Shown here piece by piece: positions 37,101-50,790 of a DNA stretch of 64,000 bases (position 1 is the stretch's first letter; each line of letters begins with the position of its first letter). This stretch comes from Ptiloglossa arizonensis (taxonomy: Eukaryota; Arthropoda; Insecta; Hymenoptera; Colletidae): NCBI RefSeq assembly GCF_051014685.1, contig NW_027478873.1, positions 351,496-415,495 on the forward strand. Direction: 5' to 3'. The notes beneath the pieces are model-generated. The model searched no databases and was not told where the DNA came from. It was given only the letters and a program-made list of their open reading frames with translations. The position numbers and the translations under genes are program-made.

Positions 37101-40017
37101 GCCGAATCCGAAGAATGTCTGTTGCACCTGAAAGTAGAAACTCTCCCGATTACAAGGGTATGTGTATTTTTCCCCTAGGCCATTCCAGTTATTGGTTTCG
37201 AGTATCAGACTTGCCAAAATTTTGATGGTTTCTCAACCATTCCTTAACTTCAAACTCCCATATCTCGCGAACGGATTGACGAACTCGAGAAATTCCTGTT
37301 GCATCTGAAACCAGAAACTCGTCCGATTACAACGGTATGTGTATTTTTGCCCTAGGCCATAGTAGTTATTGGTTTCGAGTATCAGACTTGCGAAAATTTT
37401 GATGGTTTCTCAATGGTTCCTTAATTTCAAACTCCCATATCTCGGGAACGGATTGACGAACTCGATTATTTCCTGTTGCATCTGAAAGTAGAAACTCTCC
37501 CGATTACAAGGGTATGTGTATTTTTCCCCTAGGCCATTCCAGTTATTGGTTTCGAGTACCAGACTTGCGAAAATTTTGATGGTTTCTCAACCATTTCTCA
37601 ACTTCAAACTCCCATATCTCGCGAACGGATTGAGGAACACGAGAAATTCCTGTTGCATCTGAAAGTAGAAACTCGCCCGATTACAAAGGTATGTGTTTTT
37701 TTCCCCTAGGCCATTCCAGTGATTGGTTTCGAGTATCAGACTTGCGAAAATTTTGATGGTTTCTCAACCATTTCTCAACTTCAAACTCCCATATCTCGCG
37801 AACGGATTGACGAACTCGAGAAATTCCTGTTGCATCTGAAAGTAGAAACTCGCCCGATTACAAAGGTATGTGTATTTTTCCCCTAGGCCATTCCAGTGAT
37901 TGGTTTCGAGTATCAGACCTGCGAAAATTTTGATGGTTTCTCAACCATTCCTTAAATTCAAGCTACCATATCTCGCGAACGCAATGACGAACTCGAGAAA
38001 TTCCTGTTGCATCTGAAAGTAGAAACTCGCCCGATTACAAAGGTATGTGTATTTTTCCCCTAGGCCTTTGTAGGTACTGGTTTCGCGTATCAGACTTGCG
38101 CAAATTTTGATGGTTTCTCAAGCATTCCTTAACTTCAAACTCGCATATCTCGCGAACGGATTGCCGAATCCGAAAAATGTCTGTTGCATCTGAAAGTAGA
38201 AACTCTCCCGATTACAAGGGTATGTGTATTTTTCCCCTAGGCCATTCCAGTTATTGGTTTCGAGTACCAGACTTGCGAAAATTTTGATGGTTTCTCAACC
38301 GTTCCTTAATTTCAAACTCCCATATCTCGCGAGCGGATTGGCGAACTCGATTATTTCCTGTTGCACCTTAAAGTAGAAACACGACCGATTACAATGGTGT
38401 GTGTACTTTTCCCCTAGGTCATTCCAGTTATTCGTTTCTAGCATCAGAATTGCGAAAATTTTGTTGGTTTATCAACCATTCCTTAACCTCAAACTCCCAT
38501 ATCTCGCGAACGGATTGACGAGCTCTATCAATTCCTGTTGCATCTGAAAGTATAAACTCGCCCGATTACAAATGTATGTGTATTTTTCCCCTAGGCCGTT
38601 CCAGTTATTGTTTTCGAGTATCAGACATGCGAAAATTTTGATGGTTTCTCAACCATTCCTTAACTTCAAACTCCCATATCTCGCGAACGGATTGACGAAC
38701 TCGATTATGTCCTGTTGCATCTGAAAGTATAAACTCGCCCGATTACAAAGGTATGTGTATTTTTCCCATAGGCCTTTGTAGTTATTGGTTTTGAGTATCA
38801 GACTTGCGAAAATTTTGATGGTTTCTCAACCGTTCCTTAACTTCAAACTCCCATATCTCGCGAACGGATTGACGAACTCGATTATGTCCTGTTGCATCTG
38901 AAAGTAGAAAGTCTACCGATTACAATGGTGTGTGTACTTTTCCCCTAGGTCATTCCAGTTATTCGATTCTAGCATCAGAATTGCGAAAATTTGGATGGTT
39001 TCTCAACCATTCCTTAACTTCAAACTCCCATATATCGCGAACGGATTGACGAACTCGAGAAATTCCTGTCGCCTCTGAAAGTAGAGACTTGCCCGATTAC
39101 AATGGTGTGTGTACTTTTCCCCTAGGCCGTTCCAGTTATTGTTTTCGAGTATCAGACATGCGAAAATTTTGATGGTTTCTCAACCATTCCTTAACTTCAA
39201 ATTCCCATATCTCGCGAACGGATTGACGAACTCGAGAAATTCCTGTTGCATCTGAAACCAGAAGCTCGTCGGATTACAAAGGTATGTGTATTTTTCCCCT
39301 AGGGCATTGTAGTTATTGGTTTTGAGTATCAGACTTGCGAAAATTTTGATGGTTTTCAAACATTCCTTAACTTCAAACTCCCATATCTCGCGAACGGATT
39401 GACGAGCTCGAGAAATTCCTGTTGCATCTGAAAGTATAAACTCGCCCGATTACAAAGGTATGTGTATCTGTCTCCTAGGCCTTTGTAGTTATTGGTTTCG
39501 AGTATCAGACTTGCGAATATTTTGATGGTTTCTCAACCATTCCTTAACTTCAAACTCCCATATCTCGCGAACGGATTGATGAACTCGATTATTTCCTGTT
39601 GCATCTGAAAGTAGAAAGTCGACCGATTACAATGGTGTGTGTACTTTTTCCCTAGGTCATTCCAGTTATTCGTTTCTAGCATCAGAATTGCGAAAATTTT
39701 GTTGGTTTCTCAACCATTCCTTAACCTCAAACTCCCATATCTCGCGAACGGATTGACGAACTCGAGAAATTCCTGTTGCATCTGAAAGCGAAACTCGTCC
39801 GATTACAACGGTATGTGTATTTTCCCCCTTGGCCGTTCTAGTTATTGGTTTCGAGTATCACACTTTCGAAAATTTTGATTGTTTCACAACCATTCCTTAA
39901 CTTCAAACTCCCATATCTCGCGAACGGATTGACGAGCTCGAGATATTCCTGTTGCATCTGAAAGTAGAAAGTCGACCGATTACAATGGTTTGTGTACTTT
40001 TTCCCTAGGTCATTCCA
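37101..40017 (+). repeat. Mixed monomers, source-like region for later mosaics
   Basis: Holds pairs of monomers with CATTTCTCAACTTC (37590-37790), the GCGAGCGGATTGGCG plus TTGCACCTTAAAG monomer (38330), the AAAATTTGGATGG plus TATATCGCG monomer (38990-39060), GTGTATCTGTCTCC (39460), and the first AAAGCGAAACTCG one-base-short monomer (39787). Most of these reappear between 40400 and 46700 in other orders. Confidence 0.78.
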
Positions 40018-41397
40018 GTTATTCGTTTCTAGCATCAGAATTGCGAAAATGTTGATGGTTTCTCAACCATTCCTTAACTTCAAACTCCCATATCTCACGA
40101 ACGGATTGACGAACTCGAGAAGTTCCTGTTGCATCTGAAAGCGAAACTCGTCCGATTACAACGGTATGTGTATTTTTCCCCTTGGCCGTTCCAGTTATTG
40201 GTTTCGAGTATCACACTTGCGAAAATTTTGATTGTTTCTCAACCATTCCTTAACTTCAAATTCCCATATCTCGCGAACGGATTGACGAACTCGAGAAATT
40301 CCTGTTGCATCTGAAACCAGAAGCTCGTCCGATTACAAATGTATGTGTATTTTTCCCCTTGGACTTTGTAGTTATTGGTTTCGAGTTTCAGACTTGCGAA
40401 AATTTTGATGGTTTCTCAAGCATTCCTTAACTTCAAACTCCCATATCTCGCGAACGGATTGACGAACTCGATTATTTCCTGTTGCATCTGAAAGTAGAAA
40501 GTCTACCGATTACAATGGTGTGTGTACTTTTCCCCTAGGTCATTCCAGTTATTCGATTCTAGCATCAGAATTGCGAAAATTTGGATGGTTTCTCAACCAT
40601 TCCTTCACTTCAAACTCCCATATATCGCGAACGGATTGACGAACTCGAGAAATTCCTGTCGCCTCTGAAAGTAGAGACTTGCCCGATTACAATGGTGTGT
40701 GTACTTTTCCCCTAGGCCGTTCCAGTTATTCGTTTCTAGCATCAGAATTGCGAAAATGTTGATGGTTTCTCAACCATTCCTTAACTTCAAACTCCCATAT
40801 CTCACGAACGGATTGACGAACTCGAGAAATTCCTGTTGCATCTGAAAGCGAAACTCGTCCGATTACAACGGTATGTGTATTTTTCCCCTTGGCCGTTCCA
40901 GTTATTGGTTTCGAGTATCACACTTGCGAAAATTTTGATTGTTTCTCAACCATTCCTTAACTTCAAATTCCCATATCTCGCGAACGGATTGACGAACTCG
41001 AGAAATTCCTGTTGCATCTGAAACCAGAAGCTCGTCCGATTACAAATGTATGTGTATTTTTCCCCTAGGACTTTGTAGTTATTGGTTTCGAGTTTCAGAC
41101 TTGCGAAAATTTTGATGGTTTCTCAAGCATTCCTTAACTTCAAACTCCCATATCTCGCGAACGGATTGACGAACTCGATTATTTCCTGTTGCATCTGAAA
41201 GTAGAAAGTCTACCGATTACAATGGTGTGTGTACTTTTCCCCTAGGTCATTCCTGTTACTCGATTCTAGCATCAGAATTGCGAAAATTTGGATGGTTTCT
41301 CAACCATTCCTTAACTTCAAACTCCCATATATCGCGAACGGATTGACGAACTCGAGAAATTCCTGTCGCCTCTGAAAGTAGAGACTTGCCCGATTAC
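40018..41397 (+). repeat. 4-monomer tandem duplication (707-bp spacing)
   Basis: 40018-40690 matches 40725-41397 at 707 bp. Each copy carries the AAAGCGAAACTCG one-base deletion and a CACGAACGG variant of the usual GCGAACGG. Small differences include CCCTTGGACTTTG versus CCCTAGGACTTTG and a single TCCTTCACTTC. Confidence 0.85.
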
Positions 41398-42375
41398 AAA
41401 GGTATGTGTATTTTTGCCCTAGGCCATAGTAGTTATTGGTTTCGAGTATCAGACTTGCGAAAATTTTGATGGTTTCTCAACCATTCCTTAACTTCAAATT
41501 CCCATATCTCGCGAACGGATTGACGAACTCGAGAAATTCCTGTTGCATCTGAAACCAGAAGCTCGTCCGATTACAAAGGTATGTGTATTTTTCCCCTAGG
41601 GCATTGTAGTTATTGGTTTTGAGTATCAGACTTGCGAATATTTTGATGGTTTCTCAACCATTCCTTAACTTCAAACTCCCATATCTCGCGAACGGATTGA
41701 CGAACTCGAGAATTTCCTATTGCATCTGAAAGCAGAAACTCGCCCGATTACAAAGATATGTGTATTTTTCCCCTAGGCCATTCCAGTTTTTCGTTTCTAG
41801 TATCAGCCTTGCGAAAATTTTGATGGTTTCTCAACCATTCCTTAACTTCAAACTCACATATCTCGCGAACGGATTGACGAACTCGAGAAATTCCTGTTGC
41901 ATCTGAATGTAGAAACCCGCCCGATTACAATGGTGTGTGTACTTTTTCCCTGGGCCGTTTCAATTATTGGTTTCGAGTATCAGACCTGCGAAAATTTTGA
42001 TTGTTTCTCAACCATTCCTTAAATTCAAGCTACCATATCTCGCGAACGGAATGACGAACTCGAGAAATTCCTGTTGCATCTGAAAGTAGAAACTCGCCCG
42101 ATTACAAAGGTATGTGTATTTTTCCCCTAGGCCTTTTTAGTTATTGGTTTCGCGTATCAGACTTGCGCAAATTTTGATGGTTTCTCAAGCATTGCTTAGC
42201 TTCAAACTCACATATCTCGCGAACGGATTGCCGAATCCGAAAAATGTCTGTTGCACCTGAAAGTAGAAACTCTCCCGATTACAAGGGTATGTGTATTTTT
42301 CCCCTAGGCCATTCCAGTTATTGGTTTCGAGTACCAGACTTGCGAAAATTTTGATGGTTTCTCAACCATTCCTCA
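41398..42375 (+). repeat. Copy of material from about 35500-37130
   Basis: 41700-42080 matches 35510-35890 (CTATTGCATCTG, CCAGTTTTTCGTTTCTAG, GAATGTAGAAACCCG). 42080-42250 then matches the stretch near 36960-37130 (GGCCTTTTTAG, TTGCTTAGC, GCCGAATCCG). The distance is about 6.2 kb then 5.1 kb, so one or more intervening monomers were skipped. Confidence 0.78.
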
Positions 42376-44757
42376 ACTTCAAACTCCCATATCTCGCGAA
42401 CGGATTGACGAACTCGAGAAATTCCTGTTGCATCTGAAAGTAGAAACTCGCCCGATTACAAAGGTATGTGTATTTTTCCCCTAGGCCATTCCAGTGACTG
42501 GTTTCGAGTATCAGACTTGCCAAAATTTTGATGGTTTCTCAACCATTCCTTAACTTCAAACTCCCATATCTCGCGAACGGATTGACGAACTCGAGAAATT
42601 CCTGTTGCATCTGAAACCAGAAACTCGTCCGATTACAACGGTATGTGTATTTTTGCCCCAGGCCATAGTAGTTATTGGTTTCGAGTATCAGACTTGCGAA
42701 AATTTTGATGGTTTCTCAACCGTTCCTTAATTTCAAACTCCCATATCTCGGGAACGGATTGACGAACTCGATTATTTCCTGTTGCATCTGAAAGTAGAAA
42801 CTCTCCCGATTACAAGGGTATGTGTATTTTTCCCCTAGGCCATTCCAGTTATTGGTTTCGAGTACCAGACTTGCGAAAATTTTGATGGTTTCTCAACCAT
42901 TTCTCAACTTCAAACTCCCATATCTCGCGAACCGATTGAGGAACTCGAGAAATTCCTGTTGCATCTGAAAGTAGAAACTCGCCCGATTACAAAGGTATCT
43001 GTTTTTTTCCCCTAGGCCATTCCAGTGATTGGTTTCGAGTATCAGACTTGCGAAAATTTTGATGGTTTCTCAACCATTTCTCAACTTCAAACTCCCATAT
43101 CTCGCGAACGGATTGACGAACTCGAGAAATTCCTGTTGCATCTGAAAGTAGAAACTCGCCCGATTACAAAGGTATGTGTATTTTTCCCCTAGGCCATTCC
43201 AGTGATTGGTTTCGAGTATCAGAACTGCGAAAATTTTGATGGTTTCTCAACCATTCCTTAAATTCAAGCTACCATATCTCGCGAACGGATTGACGAACTC
43301 GAGGAATTCCTGTTGCAACTGAAAGCAGAAACTCGCCCCATTAAAATGGTGTGTGTACTTTTCCCCTAGGTCATTCCAGTTATTGGTTTCGAGTATCAGA
43401 CTTGCGAAAATTTTGATGGTTTCTCAACAGTTCCTTAATTAGAAACTCCCATATTTCGCGAACGGATTGACGAGCTCGATCAATTCCTGTTGCATCTGAA
43501 AGTATAAACTCGCCCGATTACAATGGTGTGTGTACTTTTCCCCTAGGCCGTTCCAGTTATTCGTTTCTAGCATCAGAATTGCGAAAATGTTGATGGTTTC
43601 TCAACCATTCCTTAACTTCAAACTCCCATATCTCACGAACGGATTGACGAACTCGAGAAATTCCTGTTGCATCTGAAAGCGAAACTCGTCCGATTACAAC
43701 GGTATGTGTATTTTTCCCCTTGGCCGTTCCAGTTATTGGTTTCGAGTATCACACTTGCGAAAATTTTGATGGTTTCTCAACCATTTCTCAACTTCAAACT
43801 CCCATATCTCGCGAACGGATTGACGAACTCGAGAAATTCCTGTTGCATCTGAAACCAGAAGCTCGTCCGATTACAAAGGTATGTGTATTTTTGCCCTAGG
43901 CCATAGTAGTTATTGGTTTCGAGTATCAGACTTGCGAAAATTTTGATGGTTTCTCAACCATTCCTTAACTTCAAATTCCCATATCTCGCGAACGGATTGA
44001 CGAACTCGAGAAATTCCTGTTGCATCTGAAACCAGAAGCTCGTCCGATTACAAAGGTATGTGTATTTTTCCCCTAGGGCATTGTAGTTATTGGTTTTGAG
44101 TATCAGACTTGCGAATATTTTGATGGTTTCTCAACCATTCCTTAACTTCAAACTCCCATATCTCGCGAACGGATTGACGAACTCGAGAAATTCCTGTTGC
44201 ATCTGAAAGTAGAAACTCGCCCGATTACAAAGGTATGTGTATTTTTCCCCTAGGCCATTCCAGTGACTGGTTTCGAGTATCAGACTTGCCAAAATTTTGA
44301 TGGTTTCTCAACCATTCCTTAACTTCAAACTCCCATATCTCGCGAACGGATTGACGAACTCGAGAAATTCCTGTTGCATCTGAAACCAGAAACTCGTCCG
44401 ATTACAACGGTATGTGTATTTTTGCCCCAGGCCATAGTAGTTATTGGTTTCGAGTATCAGACTTGCGAAAATTTTGATGGTTTCTCAACCGTTCCTTAAT
44501 TTCAAACTCCCATATCTCGGGAACGGATTGACGAACTCGATTATTTCCTGTTGCATCTGAAAGTAGAAACTCTCCCGATTACAAGGGTATGTGTATTTTT
44601 CCCCTAGGCCATTCCAGTTATTGGTTTCGAGTACCAGACTTGCGAAAATTTTGATGGTTTCTCAACCATTTCTCAACTTCAAACTCCCATATCTCGCGAA
44701 CGGATTGAGGAACTCGAGAAATTCCTGTTGCATCTGAAAGTAGAAACTCGCCCGATT
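42376..44757 (+). repeat. 10-monomer-spaced duplication (1769 bp)
   Basis: 42376-42988 matches 44145-44757, with TTTTTGCCCCAGGCC near 42654 and 44423 as a sharp marker. The spacing is 10 x 177 minus one base, explained by AAAGCGAAACTCG at 43678. Between the two copies lie monomers of the CATTTCTCAACTTC and TTTTGCCCTAGGCCATAGTAG types. Confidence 0.82.
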
Positions 44758-46705
44758 ACAACGGTATGTGTATTTTTCCCCTAGGCCATTCCAGTTATTG
44801 GTTTCGAGTACCAGACTTGCGAAAATTTTGATGGTTTCTCAACCATTCCTCAACTTCAAACTCCCATATCTCGCGAACGGATTGACGAACTCGAGAAATT
44901 CCTGTTGCATCTGAAAGTAGAAACTCGCCCGATTACAAAGGTATGTGTATTTTTCCCCTAGGCCATTCCAGTGACTGGTTTCGAGTATCAGACTTGCCAA
45001 AATTTTGATGGTTTCTCAACCATTTCTCAACTTCAAACTCCCATATCTCGCGAACGGATTGACGAACTCGAGAAATTCCTGTTGCATCTGAAAGTAGAAA
45101 CTCGCCCGATTACAAAGGTATGTGTATTTTTCCCCTAGGCCATTCCAGTGATTGGTTTCGAGTATCAGAACTGCGAAAATTTTGATGGTTTCTCAACCAT
45201 TCCTTAAATTCAAGCTACCATATCTCGCGAACGGATTGACGAACTCGAGGAATTCCTGTTGCAACTGAAAGCAGAAACTCGCCCCATTAAAATGGTGTGT
45301 GTACTTTTCCCCTAGGTCATTCCAGTTATTGGTTTCGAGTATCAGACTTGCGCAAATTTTGATGGTTTCTCAAGCATTCCTTAACTTCAAACTCGCATAT
45401 CTCGCGAACGGATTGCCGAATCCGAAAAATGTCTGTTGCATCTGAAAGTAGAAACTCTCCCGATTACAAGGGTATGTGTATTTTTCCCCTAGGCCATTCC
45501 AGTTATTGGTTTCGAGTACCAGACTTGCGAAAATTTTGATGGTTTCTCAACCGTTCCTTAATTTCCAACTCCCATATCTCGCGAGCGGATTGGCGAACTC
45601 GATTATTTCCTGTTGCACCTTAAAGTAGAAACACGACCGATTACAAATGTATGTGTATTTTTCCCCTAGGACTTTGTAGTTATTGGTTTCGAGTTTCAGA
45701 CTTGCGAAAATTTTGATGGTTTCTCAAGCATTCCTTAACTTCAAACTCCCATATCTCGCGAACGGATTGACGAGCTCGAGAAATTCCTGTTGCATCTGAA
45801 AGTATAAACTCGCCCGATTACAAAGGTATGTGTATCTGTCTCCTAGGCCTTTGTAGTTATTGGTTTCGAGTATCAGACTTGCGAATATTTTGATGGTTTC
45901 TCAACCATTCCTTAACTTCAAACTCCCATATCTCGCGAACGGATTGATGAACTCGATTATTTCCTGTTGCATCTGAAAGTAGAAAGTCGACCGATTACAA
46001 TGGTGTGTGTACTTTTTCCCTAGGTCATTCCAGTTATTCGTTTCTAGCATCCGAATTGCGAAAATTTTGTTGGTTTCTCAACCATTCCTTAACCTCAAAC
46101 TCCCATATCTCGCGAACGGATTGACGAACTCGAGAAATTCCTGTTGCATCTGAAAGCGAAACTCGTCCGATTACAACGGTATGTGTATTTTTCCCCTTGG
46201 CCGTTCTAGTTATTGGTTTCGAGTATCACACTTTCGAAAATTTTGATTGTTTCACAACCATTCCTTAACTTCAAATTCCCATATCTCGCGAACGGATTGA
46301 CGAACTCGAGAAATTCCTGTTGCATCTGAAACCAGAAGCTCGTCCGATTACAAATGTATGTGTATTTTTCCCCTAGGACTTTGTAGTTATTGGTTTCGAG
46401 TTTCAGACTTGCGAAAATTTTGATGGTTTCTCAACCATTCCTTAACTTCAAACTCCCATATATCGCGAACGGATTGACGAACTCGAGAAATTCCTGTCGC
46501 CTCTGAAAGTAGAGACTTGCCTGGTTACAATGGTGTGTGTACTTTTCCCCTAGGTCATTCCAGTTATTCGATTCTAGCATCAGAATTGCGAAAATTTGGA
46601 TGGTTTCTCAACCATTCCTTAACTTCAAACTCCCATATATCGCGAACGGATTGACGAACTCGAGAAATTCCTGTCGCCTCTGAAAGTAGAGACTTGCCTG
46701 GTTAC
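44758..46705 (+). repeat. Mosaic of at least six earlier segments
   Basis: In order, the sequence resembles 42285-42527, 43055-43395, 38085-38390, 41035-41150, 39390-39890 and 40250-40415, switching inside monomers. It ends with a single-monomer duplication marked by CTTGCCTGGTTACAATGG at 46516 and 46693 (177 bp apart). The short matched lengths suggest repeated crossover or conversion between nearby copies. Confidence 0.75.
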
Positions 46706-48827
46706 AATGGTGTGTGTACTTTTCCCCTAGGCCGTTCCAGTTATTGTTTTCGAGTATCAGACTTGCGAAAATTTTGATGGATTCTCAACCATTTCTTAAC
46801 TTCAAATTCCCATATCTCGCGAACGGATTGACGAACTCGAGAAATTCCTGTTGCATCTGAAAGCGAAACTCGTCCGATTACAACGGTATGTGTATTTTTC
46901 CCCTTGGCCGTTCGAGTTATTGGTTTCGAGTATCACACTTGCGAAAATTTTGATTGTTTCTCAACCATTCCTTAACTTCAAAACTCCCATATCTCGCGAA
47001 CGGATTGACGAGCTCGAGAAATTCCTGTTGCATCTGAAACCAGAGACTCGTCCGATTACAACGGTATGTGTACTTTTCCCCTAGGCCATTCCAGTTATTG
47101 GTTTCGAGTATCACACTTGCGAAAATTTTGATGGTTTCTCAACCATTCCTTAACTTCAAACTCCCATATCTCGCGAACGGATTGACGAACTCGAGAAATT
47201 CCTGTTGCATCTGAAAGTAGAAACTCGACCGATTACAACGGCATGTGTATTTTTGCCCTAGGCCATAGTAGTTACTGGTTTCGAGTATCAGACTTGCGAA
47301 ATTTTGATGGTTTCTTAACCATTCCTCAACTTCAAACTGCGATACCTCGCGAACGGATTGGCGAACTCGAGAAATTCCTGTTGCATTTGAAAGTAGAAAC
47401 TGGCCCGATTACAATGGTGTGTGTACTTTTCCCCTAGGCCGTTCCGGTTGTCGGTTTCGAGTATCAGACTTGTGAAAATTTTGATGGTTTCTCAACCATT
47501 CCTTAACTTCAAACACCCATATATCGCGAACGGATTGACGAGCTCGAGAAATTCCTGTTGCATCTGAAAGTATAAACTCGCCCGATTACAAAGGTATGTG
47601 TATTTTTCCCCTAGTGCTTTGTAGTTATTGGTTTCGAGTATCAGACTTGAGAAAATTTTGATGGTTTTTCAACCATTCCTTAACTTCAAACTTTCATATC
47701 TCGCGAACGGATTGACGACCTCGAGGAACTCCTGTTGCATCTGAAAGTAGAAACTCGCCCGTTTACAATGGTGTGTGTACTTTTCCCCTAGGCCGTTCCA
47801 GTTATTGTTTTCGAGTATCAGACTTGCGAAAATTTTGATGGATTCTCAACCATTTCTTAACTTCAAATTCCCATATCTCGCGAACGGATTGACGAACTCG
47901 AGAAATTCCTGTTGCATCTGAAAGCGAAACTCGTCCGATTACAACGGTATGTGTATTTTTCCCCTTGGCCGTTCGAGTTATTGGTTTCGAGTATCACACT
48001 TGCGAAAATTTTGATTGTTTCTCAACCATTCCTTAACTTCAAAACTCCCATATCTCGCGAACGGATTGACGAGCTCGAGAAATTCCTGTTGCATCTGAAA
48101 CCAGAGACTCGTCCGATTACAACGGTATGTGTACTTTTCCCCTAGGCCATTCCAGTTATTGGTTTCGAGTATCACACTTGCGAAAATTTTGATGGTTTCT
48201 CAACCATTCCTTAACTTCAAACTCCCATATCTCGCGAACGGATTGACGAACTCGAGAAATTCCTGTTGCATCTGAAAGTAGAAACTCGACCGATTACAAC
48301 GGCATGTGTATTTTTGCCCTAGGCCATAGTAGTTACTGGTTTCGAGTATCAGACTTGCGAAATTTTGATGGTTTCTTAACCATTCCTCAACTTCAAACTG
48401 CGATACCTCGCGAACGGATTGGCGAACTCGAGAAATTCCTGTTGCATTTGAAAGTAGAAACTGGCCCGATTACAATGGTGTGTGTACTTTTCCCCTAGGC
48501 CGTTCCGGTTGTCGGTTTCGAGTATCAGACTTGTGAAAATTTTGATGGTTTCTCAACCATTCCTTAACTTCAAACACCCATATATCGCGAACGGATTGAC
48601 GAGCTCGAGAAATTCCTGTTGCATCTGAAAGTATAAACTCGCCCGATTACAAAGGTATGTGTATTTTTCCCCTAGTGCTTTGTAGTTATTGGTTTCGAGT
48701 ATCAGACTTGAGAAAATTTTGATGGTTTTTCAACCATTCCTTAACTTCAAACTTTCATATCTCGCGAACGGATTGACGACCTCGAGGAACTCCTGTTGCA
48801 TCTGAAAGTAGAAACTCGCCCGTTTAC
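46706..48827 (+). repeat. 6-monomer tandem duplication (2 x 1061 bp), apparently identical
   Basis: GGCCGTTCCA lies at 46730 and 47791, 1061 bp apart, and I saw no difference between the copies. Each has AAAGCGAAACTCG (one base short), CTTCAAAACTCCC (one base long) and GCGAAATTTTGATGG (one base short), which together give 6 x 177 minus one. Identity extends to about 48855. Confidence 0.9.
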
Positions 48828-50790
48828 AATGGTGTGTGTACTTTTCCCCTAGGCCTTTGTAGTTATTGGTTTCGAGTATCAGACTTGCGAAAATTTTGAT
48901 GGTTTCTCAACCATTCCTTAACTTCAAACTCCCATATCTCGCGAACGTGATTGACGAAGTCGAGGAATTCCTGTTGCATCTAAAAGCAGAAACTCGCCCG
49001 ATTACAACGGAATGTGTATTTTTGCCCTAGGCTATAGTAGTTATTGGTTTCGAGTATCAGACTTCCGAACATTTTGATTGTTTCTCAACCATTCCTTAAC
49101 TTCAAACTCCCATATCTCGCGAACGGATTGACGAACTCGAGAAATTCCTGTTGCATCTGAAACCAGAAACTCGTCCGGTTACAACGGTATGTGTATTTTT
49201 CCCCTAGGCCATTCCAGTTATTGGTTTCGAGTATAAGACTTGCGAAAATTTTGATGGTTTCTTAACCATTCCTTAACTTCAAACTCCCATATCTCGCGAA
49301 CGGATTGACGAGCTCGAGAAATTCCTGTTGCATCTGAATGTAGAAACTCGCCCGATTACAAAGGTATGTGTATCTGTCTCCTAGACCTTTGTAGTTATTG
49401 GTTTCGAGTATCAGACTTGCGAATATTTTGCTGGTTTCTCAACCATTCCTTAACTTCAAACTACCATATCTCGCGAACGGATTGACGAACTCGAGAAATT
49501 CCTGTTGCATTTGAAAGTAGAAACTCGACCGATTACAACGGCATGTGTATTTTTGCCCTAGGCCATAGTAGTTATTGGTTTCGAGTATCAGACTTGCGAA
49601 TATTTTGCTGGTTTCTCAACCATTCCTTAACTTCAAACTCCCATATCTCGCGAACGGATTGGCGAACTCGAGAAATTCCTGTTGCATTTGAAAGTAGAAA
49701 CTGACCCGATTACAATGGTGTGTGTACATTTCCCCTAGGCCGTTCCGGTTGTTTGTTTCGAGTATCAGACTTGCGAAAATTTTGATGGCTTCTCAAGCAT
49801 TCCTTAGCTTCAAACTCCCATATCTCGCGAACGGATAGACGAACTCGATTATTTCCTGTTTCATCTGAAAGTAGAAAGTCTACCGATTACAACGGTGTGT
49901 GTACTTTTCCCCTACGTCATTCCAGTTATTCGATTCTAACATCAGAATTGCGAAAATTTTGATGGATTCTCAACCATTCCTTAACTTCAAACTCCCATAT
50001 TTCGCGAACGGATTGACGAGCTCGAGAAATTCCTGTTGCATCTGAATGTAGAAACTCGCCCGATTACAAAGGTATGTGTATTTGTCTCCTAGGCCTTTGT
50101 AGTTATTGGTTGCGAGTATCAGACGTGCGAAAGTTTTGATGGTTTCTCAACCATTCCTTAAGTTCAAACTCCCATATCTCGCGAACGGATCGACGAACTC
50201 GAGAAATTCCTGTTGCATCTGAAAGTAGAAACTCGCCCGATTACAACGGTGTGTGTATTTTTCCCCTAGGCCATTGTAGTTATTGGTTTCGCGTATCAGG
50301 CTTGCGATAATTTTGATGATTTCTCAGCCATTCCTTAACTTCAAACTCCCATATCTCGCGAACGCATTGACGAACTCGAGAAATTCCTGTTGCATCTGAA
50401 AGTATAAACTCGCCCGATTACAAAGGTATGTGTATTTTTCCCCTAGTGCTTTGTAGTTATTGGTTTCGAGTATCAGACTTGCGAAAATTTTGATGGTTTC
50501 TCAACCATTCCTTAACTTCAAACTCCCATATCTCGCGAACGTGATTGACGAACTCGAGAAATTCCTGTTGCATCTAAAAGCAGAATCTCGCCCGATTACA
50601 ACGGAATGTGTATTTTTGCCCTAGGCTATAGTAGTTATTGGTTTCGAGTATCAGACTTCCGAACATTTTGATGGTTTCTCAACCATTCCTTAACTTCAAA
50701 CTCCCATATCTCGCGAACGGATTGACGAGCTCGAGAAATTCCTGTTGCATCTGAATATAGAAACTCGCCCGATTACAAAGGTATGTGTAT
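48828..50790 (+). repeat. Satellite monomers related to 54073-55048 and 58741-59300
   Basis: Contains the first GAACGTGATTGACG one-base-long monomer (48946; again 50541 and 54091) and several GTGTATCTGTCTCC and TTTTGCTGG monomers. The GACCCGATTACAATGG plus CCGGTTGTTTGTTTC monomer at 49703 recurs at 58755 and 62305. This stretch looks like a founder or fragment of the terminal HOR family. Confidence 0.75.
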
